NCBI RefSeq assembly: GCF_039537705.1
Contig: NZ_BAABBA010000017.1
Location: forward strand, 33,254-97,253
DNA from: Georgenia daeguensis
Lineage (GTDB): Bacteria; Actinomycetota; Actinomycetes; Actinomycetales; Actinomycetaceae
DNA length: 64,000 nucleotides
Direction: 5' to 3'
Position numbers and translations under genes: made by a program. Shown piece by piece: positions 56,826 through 64,000 of this stretch (the stretch's first letter is position 1; the number at the start of each line of letters is the position of its first letter). Under the pieces are notes generated by a model. That model saw nothing but the letters and a program-made list of their open reading frames with translations, was not told where the DNA came from and made no database searches.

Positions 56826-58913
56826 ATGCCGTACCTGCTGGGCATCGATATCGGAACCACCTCGACCCTCGCCGCCACGGTGCGGCCGGGCGGTGGCGGG
56901 ACGGACCTGGAGGTCCCGCAGCTCCTCCGGCTGGGGGCCCGGGGCGCCGCCGTGCCGTCGGTGCTTTTCCTCGGCGAGGACGGTGAGGTGCTGGTCGGCG
57001 AGGCCGCCGAGCGGCGCATCCTCTCCCACCCCGAGCGCGTCGTCCGCGAGGTCAAGCGCCGGGTGGGGGACACGGTCCCCCTCCGGCTGGGGGACGTCTC
57101 GGTCACGCCGCAGGACCTCCTGGCCACCCAGGCCCGGTGGGTGGTCGACCGGGCCACGGAGCGCGAGGGCGAGGCCCCCGCCGCGGTGGCTCTGGCCGTC
57201 CCGGCGACCTGGGGCGCCTACCGCACCGGACTCGTCCGCGAGGCCCTGGCCGGGGTCGGCCTCGCCGACGTGACCCTGGTGGGCGAGCCCTGCGCCGCGG
57301 CCCGCCACTACCTCGCCCAGCAGCGGATCCGCGACGGCGCCGTCGTCGCGGTCTACGACTTCGGCGGCGGAACCTTCGACGCCGCCGTCGTGCGCAGGAC
57401 GGGGCCGGGGGCCTGCGAGATCCTCGGCGAGCCCCAGGGCCTCGAGCGGCTCGGTGGGGCCGACCTCGACGATCTCGTGCTCGGCCACGTCGCCGCGGCG
57501 GTGGGCACGGGCCTGACGGATCTCGACCCCGCCGCGCCGGGGGCGCTGTCCGCCCTGGCACGGCTGCGGCGGGAGTGCACCGAGGCGAAGGAGGCGCTCT
57601 CGGCCGACGCCGAGACGGACGTCCCGGTGCTCCTGCCCGACCTGCAGACCCAGGTCCGGATCGTGCGCGCCGAGCTCGAGGAGCTCATCGCCCCGGCCGT
57701 CCAGGAGACCGCGGTGGTGCTCGCGGCGGCGCTGGAGTCGGCGAAGGTCGCACCGGCGGACCTCGAGGCGATCCTCCTGGTCGGGGGTTCCTCGCGCATC
57801 CCCCTGGTCGCGCAGGTCCTCTCGGCGCAGTTCGGCCGTCCGATCGCGATCGACACCGACCCGCAGGCATCCGTGGCGTTCGGGGCCGCGCTGTCCGCCG
57901 CCGGCGACGCCGTCGCACCGCCCGCGATCGTCACGCCCGCCGGCATCCCCCGCGACACGGTGGACGCGGCGACGCCGGACGAGGCGCCGCCGAGGCTCGT
58001 CTCCGCCGGATCGGCCTTCGTGCCGGAGCCGGCGTCCCGGCCCAACCGCCGGGTCACGGGAGCCAGGGTCGCAGCCGTGGCCGCCGCGGTCCTCGGCATC
58101 ACCGTCATCACCTCGGTGGCCGGGGAGGGACCGACGGTGATCGACGCGGGGCGGAGCACCCTCTCGGACGTCGTCGCCAAGCTCGGTGACTCCGTGCGGC
58201 CCGAGCCGCCGGCGGCGGCCGCCGCCGAGCAGCCGGCCGCGCCCGCCCAGGCCGCCCCGATGGCGACCGACGCGGGGGTCTTCGCGGGGCGGAGGGCGGA
58301 GGCCGAGGCGGTCTCGACCGTCCGTCCGGCGAAGGAGGCGTCGCCGTCGTCCACGCGGTCAGAGGACGGGACGACGACGGAGCCGGGCGCCACGACGACG
58401 GGCGGGAAGGGCGGCGGCGGCACGCCGTCGCAGGACGCGAAGCCCGGGACGACGGCGCCGACGAGGCCCGGTACCCCGAGCTCGTCCCCGACCTCGCCCT
58501 CGAGCCCGAGCCCCTCGCCGACCACGGACCTGCCGACGACGCCGTCGCCCGAGCCGACGACGCCGTCGCCCGAGCCGACCACGCCGTCGCCCGAGCCGAC
58601 GACGCCGTCGCCCGAGCCGACCACGCCGTCGCCCGAGCCCACCACGCCCGAGCCGCCGGCGACCCAGGAGCCCTCGCCGGAGCCGACGACGCCCTCGCCC
58701 GAGCCGACGACGCAGGAACCGACGGTCGAGCCGACGTCCCAGGCGCCCACGGTCGAGCCGACGACGCAGGCGCCCGTGCCGCCGGCCACCCCGGACCCGG
58801 TGCCGTCGCCGACCTCGACGCTGGCAGAACCGACGGAGCCGCCGCTGGTCACGCCCACCGCTATCGAGCCGACCGCCGGCGAGACCCTGTCACCGACCGT
58901 GGCTGGTGGCTGA
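56826..58913 (+). CDS. Membrane-anchored Hsp70-like ATPase with extracellular Pro/Thr stalk
   Basis: 695 aa. Residues 1 to about 370 form an Hsp70/actin-type nucleotide-binding domain: phosphate 1 GIDIGTTST (6-14), phosphate 2 VYDFGGGTFDAAV (176-188), and adenosine motif ILLVGGSSRIPLV (316-328). The peptide-binding domain of DnaK is absent. After a linker with NRRVTGAR comes one membrane helix (about 415-432), then ~263 residues rich in Pro, Thr, Ser and Glu, with TTPSPEP heptads. Predicted topology is ATPase inside, stalk outside. It overlaps the LuxR-type gene by 1 nt (TGATG). A role as a sensor or chaperone partner of that regulator is inferred from coupling; function is unknown. Confidence 0.85.
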   Translation: MPYLLGIDIGTTSTLAATVRPGGGGTDLEVPQLLRLGARGAAVPSVLFLGEDGEVLVGEAAERRILSHPERVVREVKRRVGDTVPLRLGDVSVTPQDLLATQARWVVDRATEREGEAPAAVALAVPATWGAYRTGLVREALAGVGLADVTLVGEPCAAARHYLAQQRIRDGAVVAVYDFGGGTFDAAVVRRTGPGACEILGEPQGLERLGGADLDDLVLGHVAAAVGTGLTDLDPAAPGALSALARLRRECTEAKEALSADAETDVPVLLPDLQTQVRIVRAELEELIAPAVQETAVVLAAALESAKVAPADLEAILLVGGSSRIPLVAQVLSAQFGRPIAIDTDPQASVAFGAALSAAGDAVAPPAIVTPAGIPRDTVDAATPDEAPPRLVSAGSAFVPEPASRPNRRVTGARVAAVAAAVLGITVITSVAGEGPTVIDAGRSTLSDVVAKLGDSVRPEPPAAAAAEQPAAPAQAAPMATDAGVFAGRRAEAEAVSTVRPAKEASPSSTRSEDGTTTEPGATTTGGKGGGGTPSQDAKPGTTAPTRPGTPSSSPTSPSSPSPSPTTDLPTTPSPEPTTPSPEPTTPSPEPTTPSPEPTTPSPEPTTPEPPATQEPSPEPTTPSPEPTTQEPTVEPTSQAPTVEPTTQAPVPPATPDPVPSPTSTLAEPTEPPLVTPTAIEPTAGETLSPTVAGG
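58533..58637 (+). repeat. 21-bp tandem repeat array encoding PTTPSPE units
   Basis: Five 21-bp units (CCGACSACGCCGTCGCCCGAG) run without gaps, then degenerate copies continue to about 58730. Units differ only at one silent Thr codon position (ACG or ACC). The length is a multiple of three, so copy-number change would alter stalk length without a frameshift. Confidence 0.9.
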
Positions 58914-61426
58914 TGATCGGTCAGCGTCCGGTCGCGCTCCGCGACATCCGGGGCACCGCGGCGGCGGCCCTGTACGAGGAGATCACCGGCGGGCCGCCGG
59001 CCAGGCGGGCGGCGACGCTGATCGGCGTCGGCGGCTCCGGCAAGTCGGCGCTCCTGGCAGACCTCGCGGACGCGTACCGCAGCACCGGGGTCGAGACCCG
59101 CCTCGTCCGGTCCGAGCTCGACCTGAAGAACCTGTCCGGGTTCCGGGCGGTGCTGATCGACGACGCGCACACCCTGCCCGAGCCGGCGTACGAGCACGTC
59201 CTGCGGCACTGGAACGAGCACGACGGCGATCTGGTCGTCGCGTACCGGCCGTGGCCGGTGGCGCCGGGGCTTCGACGGCTCGTCTCCGCGCTCGGCGAGC
59301 AGCGTCCGCCCGTGGTGCTCGGTCCGCTCGGCCCGGCGGAGATCCTGACCTACGCGGGGCGCAGCCTGCGTGGCCAGGTGCAGATGGAGGAGGTCGAGAA
59401 GATCCTGGCCGCCACCGGTGGGATGGCGTGGCTCGTCAACCGCATGGTCGGCGCGATGCGCAGCACCGGTCTCGGGGCCGATGACGTGCTCGGCTCCGTC
59501 TCGCTGCAGGTGGGGCACGAGATCGAGCACCTCGACGCCGGGCTCCGCGATCTCCTGCTCGCCTCCGCCGTCGGCTTCGACCTCTCCGGCGACGCGGTCC
59601 CGCCCGTCCTGGAGGGCCCTCCGGCGGAGGGGGACGCGATCGTGTCGGAGGCGGTGGCCTGCGGGCTGATGATGCACGACGGCACGATCGTGCCGCTCGT
59701 GCGCGCCGGGCTGCTGGCCGTGACGCCCGCGTACCGGGTCCGGCCGCTGCAGCGGGCCCTGGTCGACACGCTGCTCGCGGGTGGCCACTCGCTCAACGAC
59801 GTCGCCCGGGAGCTGGCACGGACCGGCCTGCGGCACCCGCATGTGGCGCGCGCGCTGGAGTCGACGGCGGACGACGCCCTGGCCGTGGAGCCGGAGCTGG
59901 CGGCGGAACTGTACGAGGAGGCGACCGCGGCCGGCGCGGACACGCTGGCCACCGCGGCACGCCGAGCACAGTCGGCCGCCCAGGCGAGAGATCTGGACCG
60001 TGCCGGGGCCATCGTCGAGGAGCTGCTCGGTCACGAGAACCCGCCCGACCTGGTGCGCGCCGTCGACGTCGGGGCGTCCGTCTGGGCGCAGCGGGGCATG
60101 CTCTCTCGCGGGGCCGACCTGTACCGCTGGGCCGGTGCGGAGCGGCTCGGTGCCTCGGCGCCCCTCGCGGCCGTCGCGATGCTGGGGTCCGGGGACGCCG
60201 AGGGGGCCGAGCGCATGCTGGCGGCGGGTGCCCGTCACGGCTCACCGACCTCGCTCGCCGTCACCAGTGCACTCATGGCTGACGGCCTGTGGGAGTCGCT
60301 GCAGGGTCAGTCGACCCGGGCGCTGTGGATGCTCGTGCGCGCCTCCGACACCTTCTCCGCCAACGGGGCGGCAGCGCCGGTGCCCGAGCTGCCCGCGATC
60401 ATCGCTGCCCTGGTGGCGGTCAACACCGGTGAGCTCGCCGTGGCGGAGTCGGTGGTCGAGGACGCCCTGCGCGGCCATCAGGGGGGTCCGGCAGCCGCGC
60501 CCCGGCTCCAGCTCATGCGCGCGTGGGTGGCGATGCTGCGCGATCGGCCCGACGACGCCCGCGCCGCGCTGCAGGAGGCTGACGGCAACCTCGTGCCCCG
60601 GGACGAGATGTTCCGGACCGCGCTCGAGGTAGGGCTCGCGCGCCGGTCGGACGACGCGGCCGGGCTCGTACGTGCCTGGGCGAGGGCCCGGGCCTCGCTC
60701 CTGCACTTCCCTGTCGACCTCTTCAGCCTCCTGCCGCTCGGCGAGCTGCTCATGGCGGCGGCGCGGCTGCACGAGGAGACACGGCTTGACCCGCACCTCG
60801 CCGACGCGTGGCAGCTGCTCGAGCGGCTGGGCCAGCCGTCGGTGTGGGCCGCGCCCCTGCACTGGTGCGGCGTCCAGGCGGCGATCCTCACCGGTCAGCC
60901 CGCGAGCCTGGCTCCGCACGCCCGCGGACTGGTGACCGCAGCCGCGACCAACCCGTACGCCGCGGCACTCGCGGCCGCGGGCCGTGCCTGGGTGCGGGTG
61001 CTCAGCTCCGACGTCGACGTCACCGCGGTGGAGCGCGCCGCCGAGGGGCTCTCCGCCGTCGGCCTGACCTGGGACGGTGCCCGGCTCGCAGGTCATGCGG
61101 CCGCACGGGCGCCGGACCGGGCGGACATGGCGAGGTTGCTCGCCTGCGCCCGCGATCTGCACCCCTCCGCGGCGGCACGTCAGCCTGAGGACACCACCAC
61201 GCCGTCGGGAATCCCGGTCGGGGTGGTGGACGAGACGGGTCTCAGCGCGCGCGAGCAGGAGGTCGCCCGGCTGGTGCTGGCCGGCAAGACCTACAGGGAG
61301 ATCGGGGAGACGATCTTCATCTCGCCGCGCACCGCCGAGCACCACATCGCGAGGATTCGTCGTCGCCTCGGTGTGGAGACGCGGGGGGAGATGCTCACCC
61401 GTCTCCGGGCCATGCTGGGGGAATGA
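58913..61426 (+). CDS. Large LuxR-type ATPase transcriptional regulator
   Basis: 837 aa. An N-terminal STAND/AAA-like ATPase domain has Walker A GVGGSGKSA (38-46) and Walker B-like AVLIDDAHTLPE. A long helical repeat region (about 330-740, Ala/Leu rich, MalT/TPR-like) follows. The C-terminal LuxR DNA-binding domain reads LSAREQEVARLVLAGKTYRE, then IGETIFISPRTAEHHIARIR. Plan and length fit LAL/MalT-type regulators; the mycobacterial cell-wall-stress regulator IniR has a similar plan. ATG 58913 shares one base with the upstream stop, so it is made by translational coupling to the Hsp70-like membrane protein. Targets are unknown; the palindrome at 56732-56745 is a candidate. Confidence 0.87.
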   Translation: MIGQRPVALRDIRGTAAAALYEEITGGPPARRAATLIGVGGSGKSALLADLADAYRSTGVETRLVRSELDLKNLSGFRAVLIDDAHTLPEPAYEHVLRHWNEHDGDLVVAYRPWPVAPGLRRLVSALGEQRPPVVLGPLGPAEILTYAGRSLRGQVQMEEVEKILAATGGMAWLVNRMVGAMRSTGLGADDVLGSVSLQVGHEIEHLDAGLRDLLLASAVGFDLSGDAVPPVLEGPPAEGDAIVSEAVACGLMMHDGTIVPLVRAGLLAVTPAYRVRPLQRALVDTLLAGGHSLNDVARELARTGLRHPHVARALESTADDALAVEPELAAELYEEATAAGADTLATAARRAQSAAQARDLDRAGAIVEELLGHENPPDLVRAVDVGASVWAQRGMLSRGADLYRWAGAERLGASAPLAAVAMLGSGDAEGAERMLAAGARHGSPTSLAVTSALMADGLWESLQGQSTRALWMLVRASDTFSANGAAAPVPELPAIIAALVAVNTGELAVAESVVEDALRGHQGGPAAAPRLQLMRAWVAMLRDRPDDARAALQEADGNLVPRDEMFRTALEVGLARRSDDAAGLVRAWARARASLLHFPVDLFSLLPLGELLMAAARLHEETRLDPHLADAWQLLERLGQPSVWAAPLHWCGVQAAILTGQPASLAPHARGLVTAAATNPYAAALAAAGRAWVRVLSSDVDVTAVERAAEGLSAVGLTWDGARLAGHAAARAPDRADMARLLACARDLHPSAAARQPEDTTTPSGIPVGVVDETGLSAREQEVARLVLAGKTYREIGETIFISPRTAEHHIARIRRRLGVETRGEMLTRLRAMLGE

Positions 61427-61784
61427 GACCCTTCTCGGGGCCTTGGCCGGGGAGTGAATCTGCTTCGGGTGGAGCTCGCCAACGGGGATCGTGGGCGGTC
61501 CGGACGTGTTGTTCAACGAGCGGCTGGCGGTCGCTTTCCGTGGCTCGTGGCTCGTGGCTCGTGGCTCGTGGCTCGTGGCTCGTGGCTCGCGCTCGCCGCT
61601 GCTGGCCGGCCGGCCGCTGGCGCTGGCGGCAAGGCGGGGCCGGTTGCTTCCGGCGCCTGCAGAACCACGCCTTCGGAGCGGGTCATCCCTGAGGACGTCG
61701 GAGGTGCGACGCCGGCACCGACCTTCGTGCGTGAGCGAACTCGCTGGTCAGCGACGGGCGATGCCCGATGTCAGTGGTCGAACA
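61427..61784. other. Non-coding region between LuxR and DUF222 genes
   Basis: About 360 nt with no gene that I can support and no clear terminator. It contains the heptamer array at 61539-61587 and several GGCCGG runs. Short open frames here have no family features. Confidence 0.6.
61539..61587. repeat. Seven tandem copies of CGTGGCT
   Basis: A perfect 7 x 7-bp microsatellite-like array, 210 nt before the DUF222 start and 113 nt after the LuxR stop. The unit length is not a multiple of three. Confidence 0.95.
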
Positions 61785-61790
61785 TACGAT
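61785..61790 (+). promoter_or_regulatory. -10 hexamer of DUF222 gene (leaderless)
   Basis: TACGAT exactly 6 nt before ATG 61797; no Shine-Dalgarno sequence. Confidence 0.6.
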
Positions 61791-61796
61791 CGATCC

Positions 61797-64000
61797 ATGA
61801 GCAGAGGCGGGGTGCGCGGTGCGGGTGGGTGGTGCTGCCCGGAGGACGGGCGGCACGGCCCATGCCGGCATCTGCGTGCTTTCGCCGCTGAGCAGAGGGC
61901 GGCGGAGCGGCTGGCGCGGGCGCACGAGCTCTCGAGCGCGGGGCTGCAGGGTCTTGGTGTGCTGCTGGAGGCGGGCGACCCGTGGGCGCAGGGGGTGCTG
62001 GAGGAGCTGCTGGGCCCGGACGACGAGGCCCCGCGCGCCCCCGGGGCGGACACGGAGGGGTCCGCAGTCCTGGCCGGGCTGGCGCCGGCGGGGTTCACCC
62101 GGACGAGCGCGCTGCCGGCCGAGGAGTCTGCCGCCGGCGAGCTCGATGCTGCCGCCGTTTCCTCTGCCGGCTCCGACGACCCAGTCGGCACCGCCGCGGG
62201 CGTGGTGGTGACCGCGGACGCCGTCGCCGACTCCGATGCCGGCGCCGCCACCGTCGAGGCCGTCACCGACGCCGACGCCGGGGCCGCCGAGGCGGCTGAT
62301 GACGGTGCGGGGGCGCCGGATCCTGAGGGGTTTGTGGGTGGTGGTCCGGCGTGGTCGCGGGCGTTGCGGCGGCGGGTGTTGGAGGTCTTCGACCCGGTGG
62401 TGGCGGGGGAGGGTGCGGCGTCGCTGGGGGTCGGGGTGGGGGTGCTGGCGGGGATGCGTGGGGGTGCGGACCTGGCGGCGGTGCTGACCGGCACGGAGGT
62501 GTCGAGGCTGGGGCGGGTCGCGGGGATCGAGGTCCTGGCGGCGCACCGGCGGGTCCAGGCGTGGGCGGCGGGGCGGGTGGCGCTGGCGGCGGCCGGGCTG
62601 GCGGAGACCGCGACGTTCTTCGACCATCCGCGCCTGGCCGGGCCGGTGGACGTCACGGGGGAGGAGATCGCGATGCGGCTGGCGGTCTCGCGGCAGGAGG
62701 CCCGCACGCTGGTCCGGGTCGGGCAGGGCCTGACGCGGCGGTTCCGGGACACCGCGGCGGCGCTGGAGGCGGGGGTGGTCGACTATGCCAAGGCGGCGGC
62801 GATCGTGACCACGCTGCAGGGGTCGCCGGTGCAGGTCGCGGTGCAGGTCGAGGCGCGGGTGCTGGAGGAGGCGGACGGGCGCACGGTGGCGCAGGTGCGT
62901 CGGGACCTGGCCCGGGCGCTGGTGGAGGTCGACCCGCAGGACGCGCAGGAGCGGCGGGTGCGGGCGCGGGCGCGGCGGCACGTGAACCACACCCGGGTGC
63001 TCCCCGACGGGATGGGGTCGATCTACGCGGTGCTGCCGGCCGAGGACTGTGTCCAGGTCGATCTGACCCTGGACGCGATCGCGCACGGGGCGAAGAACGA
63101 CGGCGACGCCCGCACGATCGACCAGCTGCGCGCCGACGCCCTGCTGGCCCTGACCCACGCCGCCCTGATCACCGGCACCACCGGCACCACCGGCCCACCC
63201 CAGACCCCGAGCAACGCCGACACCGGCACCGGCACCGGCGTGCCCGACGTGTCCGACGTGAACGACGCGAGCCGCACACGAACACGGACCGTGGACAGCT
63301 CCCCGACAGACGGCCCACCGCCGGACGGCCCGCCCGCGCCCTCGGACGACGGCACCCCCGGCACGCCACCGGATGGTCCGCGGGCGGACACCGGGAGCGG
63401 TGCGGACTCCCGCGCAGCGTCTGCCTCCCCACCACGGGTCGTGCCGCCCGGTGCGGTGCCGGGCGCGGCTCCGCCGGGGGTCCCGGTGGGGGTGGAGTTC
63501 CCGCCGCTGCACCAGCTGCTGCTGCGCTCGTGCGAGCGCTTCACCGTTCCCGACATCCGCGTCCACGTCACCGTGCCGCTGGCCACCACCCTCCCGCCCG
63601 AACCCCCGGGCGGGTCAGAGGGCACAGCCCTGCCCACCACCGCCATTGACGACACCGGAACCGGCACCTGCACCGGCGCCGACGGGTCTGCCTCGACCGG
63701 CGGGTCGGCCTCGACCGTCGGCGCCGAGGGGACGGCCTCTACCGGCAGCGGAACCGGAGCCGGTGCCGGCGGCGCCGAGGGCGGTGCCGGGCGCACCGAT
63801 GCCGACACCGACGACGCCGACACCGGCGAGGGCGGCGGGGAGGTGGGCGAGGAGGCCGTTCCGGCGGCGTACCTGGAGGGGTACGGGCCCATCACCCCGG
63901 ACCTGGCCCGGGCCCTGGCCGCGGGCGGGACCTGGCGGCGCCTGGTCACCGACCCCGTCACCGGGACCGTGACCCACCTCGGCCGGTCCGTCTACCGGCC
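61797..64000 (+). CDS. DUF222 family protein, 3' end outside window (partial)
   Basis: An open frame of 734 codons runs from ATG 61797 to the window edge without a stop. The N-terminus has CCPEDGRHGPCRHL and a helix, then an Ala/Asp/Val-rich low-complexity stretch (about 115-180). The DUF222 core follows: TGEEIAMRLAVSRQEARTLV, VVDYAKAAAIVTTL, DGMGSIYAVLPAEDCVQVDL, and RTIDQLRADALLALTHAAL. After about residue 460 there is a second Thr/Gly/Pro/Asp-rich insert. Another conserved-looking piece lies near the edge (YLEGYGPITPDLARALAAGG, TWRRLVTDPVTGTVTHLGRS). DUF222 proteins usually end in an HNH nuclease domain, which would lie beyond 64000. They are multicopy in Micrococcales; their role is unknown. 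Confidence 0.85.
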   Translation, partial: MSRGGVRGAGGWCCPEDGRHGPCRHLRAFAAEQRAAERLARAHELSSAGLQGLGVLLEAGDPWAQGVLEELLGPDDEAPRAPGADTEGSAVLAGLAPAGFTRTSALPAEESAAGELDAAAVSSAGSDDPVGTAAGVVVTADAVADSDAGAATVEAVTDADAGAAEAADDGAGAPDPEGFVGGGPAWSRALRRRVLEVFDPVVAGEGAASLGVGVGVLAGMRGGADLAAVLTGTEVSRLGRVAGIEVLAAHRRVQAWAAGRVALAAAGLAETATFFDHPRLAGPVDVTGEEIAMRLAVSRQEARTLVRVGQGLTRRFRDTAAALEAGVVDYAKAAAIVTTLQGSPVQVAVQVEARVLEEADGRTVAQVRRDLARALVEVDPQDAQERRVRARARRHVNHTRVLPDGMGSIYAVLPAEDCVQVDLTLDAIAHGAKNDGDARTIDQLRADALLALTHAALITGTTGTTGPPQTPSNADTGTGTGVPDVSDVNDASRTRTRTVDSSPTDGPPPDGPPAPSDDGTPGTPPDGPRADTGSGADSRAASASPPRVVPPGAVPGAAPPGVPVGVEFPPLHQLLLRSCERFTVPDIRVHVTVPLATTLPPEPPGGSEGTALPTTAIDDTGTGTCTGADGSASTGGSASTVGAEGTASTGSGTGAGAGGAEGGAGRTDADTDDADTGEGGGEVGEEAVPAAYLEGYGPITPDLARALAAGGTWRRLVTDPVTGTVTHLGRSVYR

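Noticed and set aside
58533..58637. CRISPR-like array
   Set aside because: The 21-bp units are contiguous with no spacers and encode a protein stalk.
57353..60238. A 961-residue minus-strand open frame opposite the Hsp70-like and LuxR genes
   Set aside because: It reads as the complement of the Pro/Thr repeat (Gly/Val/Ser-rich) and has no domains. The plus-strand genes have clear motifs and a coupled overlap.
61539..61587. CRISPR or attachment site
   Set aside because: Heptamer units without spacers, no cas genes, integrase or tRNA nearby.
61423..61891. Small proteins encoded across the heptamer array
   Set aside because: The frames only translate the repeat (a seven-residue period) and lack a ribosome-binding site or any family features; the DUF222 frame starts at 61797.
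61797..64000. DUF222 gene as a transposon or intein-bearing element
   Set aside because: No terminal inverted repeats, transposase motifs or target duplications are visible within the window; DUF222 genes are normal chromosomal residents in Micrococcales.

Overview
This window is ordinary chromosome from a very GC-rich actinobacterium. Nearly every gene ends its codons in G or C, GTG starts are frequent, and there is no plasmid or phage signature. Mycothiol-type (MshB-like), DUF3151, Rv0428c-SH3-like, VanW, LpqY-SugABC-like and DUF222 proteins all point to Actinomycetota, most likely Micrococcales. That placement is an inference from gene content; I cannot name a genus.

Layout. 1-3.1 kb: PIN-PhoH ATPase, TauE/SafE exporter and a beta carbonic anhydrase. 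3.2-7.6 kb: an LpqY-SugABC-like (probable trehalose) ABC importer operon. 7.7-10.9 kb (minus): DUF3151, xseA, xseB and a PfkB sugar kinase translationally coupled to xseB. 11-20.5 kb: ispH, rmuC, a DUF418-type membrane protein, gamma-glutamyltransferase lipoprotein, ychF, an AAA ATPase, yidD, a nitrilase-family amidase and a GerW/YtfJ protein. 20.7-32.6 kb: two complete oligopeptide ABC importers back to back, each with a fused two-domain ATPase, but with the binding protein at opposite ends. 32.6-41.4 kb: PH-like membrane protein, typA, an MshB-like/membrane/flavin-reductase operon, VanW, an isolated SH3 domain, fdxA-dapC. 41.5-48 kb: gltA, then a five-gene acyl-CoA catabolic operon (SDR, amidohydrolase, acyl-CoA ligase, MaoC, acyl-CoA dehydrogenase) with its own palindromic operator. 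48-56.6 kb: dapD and a partner, NUDIX-NYN fusion, an NsrR-Hmp nitric-oxide pair, a biotin carboxylase/BCCP protein, a uracil-DNA glycosylase and Maf. 56.8-61.4 kb: a membrane-anchored Hsp70-like protein coupled by a 1-nt overlap to a large LuxR-type ATPase regulator. 61.8 kb to the edge: a DUF222 gene running out of the window.

Cross-cutting signals. At least ten genes carry a TANNNT -10 hexamer 6-9 nt before the chosen start codon, six of them at exactly 6 nt, as expected for leaderless mRNAs. Two unrelated genes (the first peptide-binding protein and VanW) share tandem 11-bp GTNACGATNNG-like direct repeats placed exactly 33 nt before the -10, suggesting one common activator. Strong hairpin terminators close most transcription units. 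Two of them are capped by a GTGA tetraloop. The best candidates for an undescribed system are the Hsp70-stalk/LuxR pair and the five-gene acyl-CoA/amidohydrolase operon.
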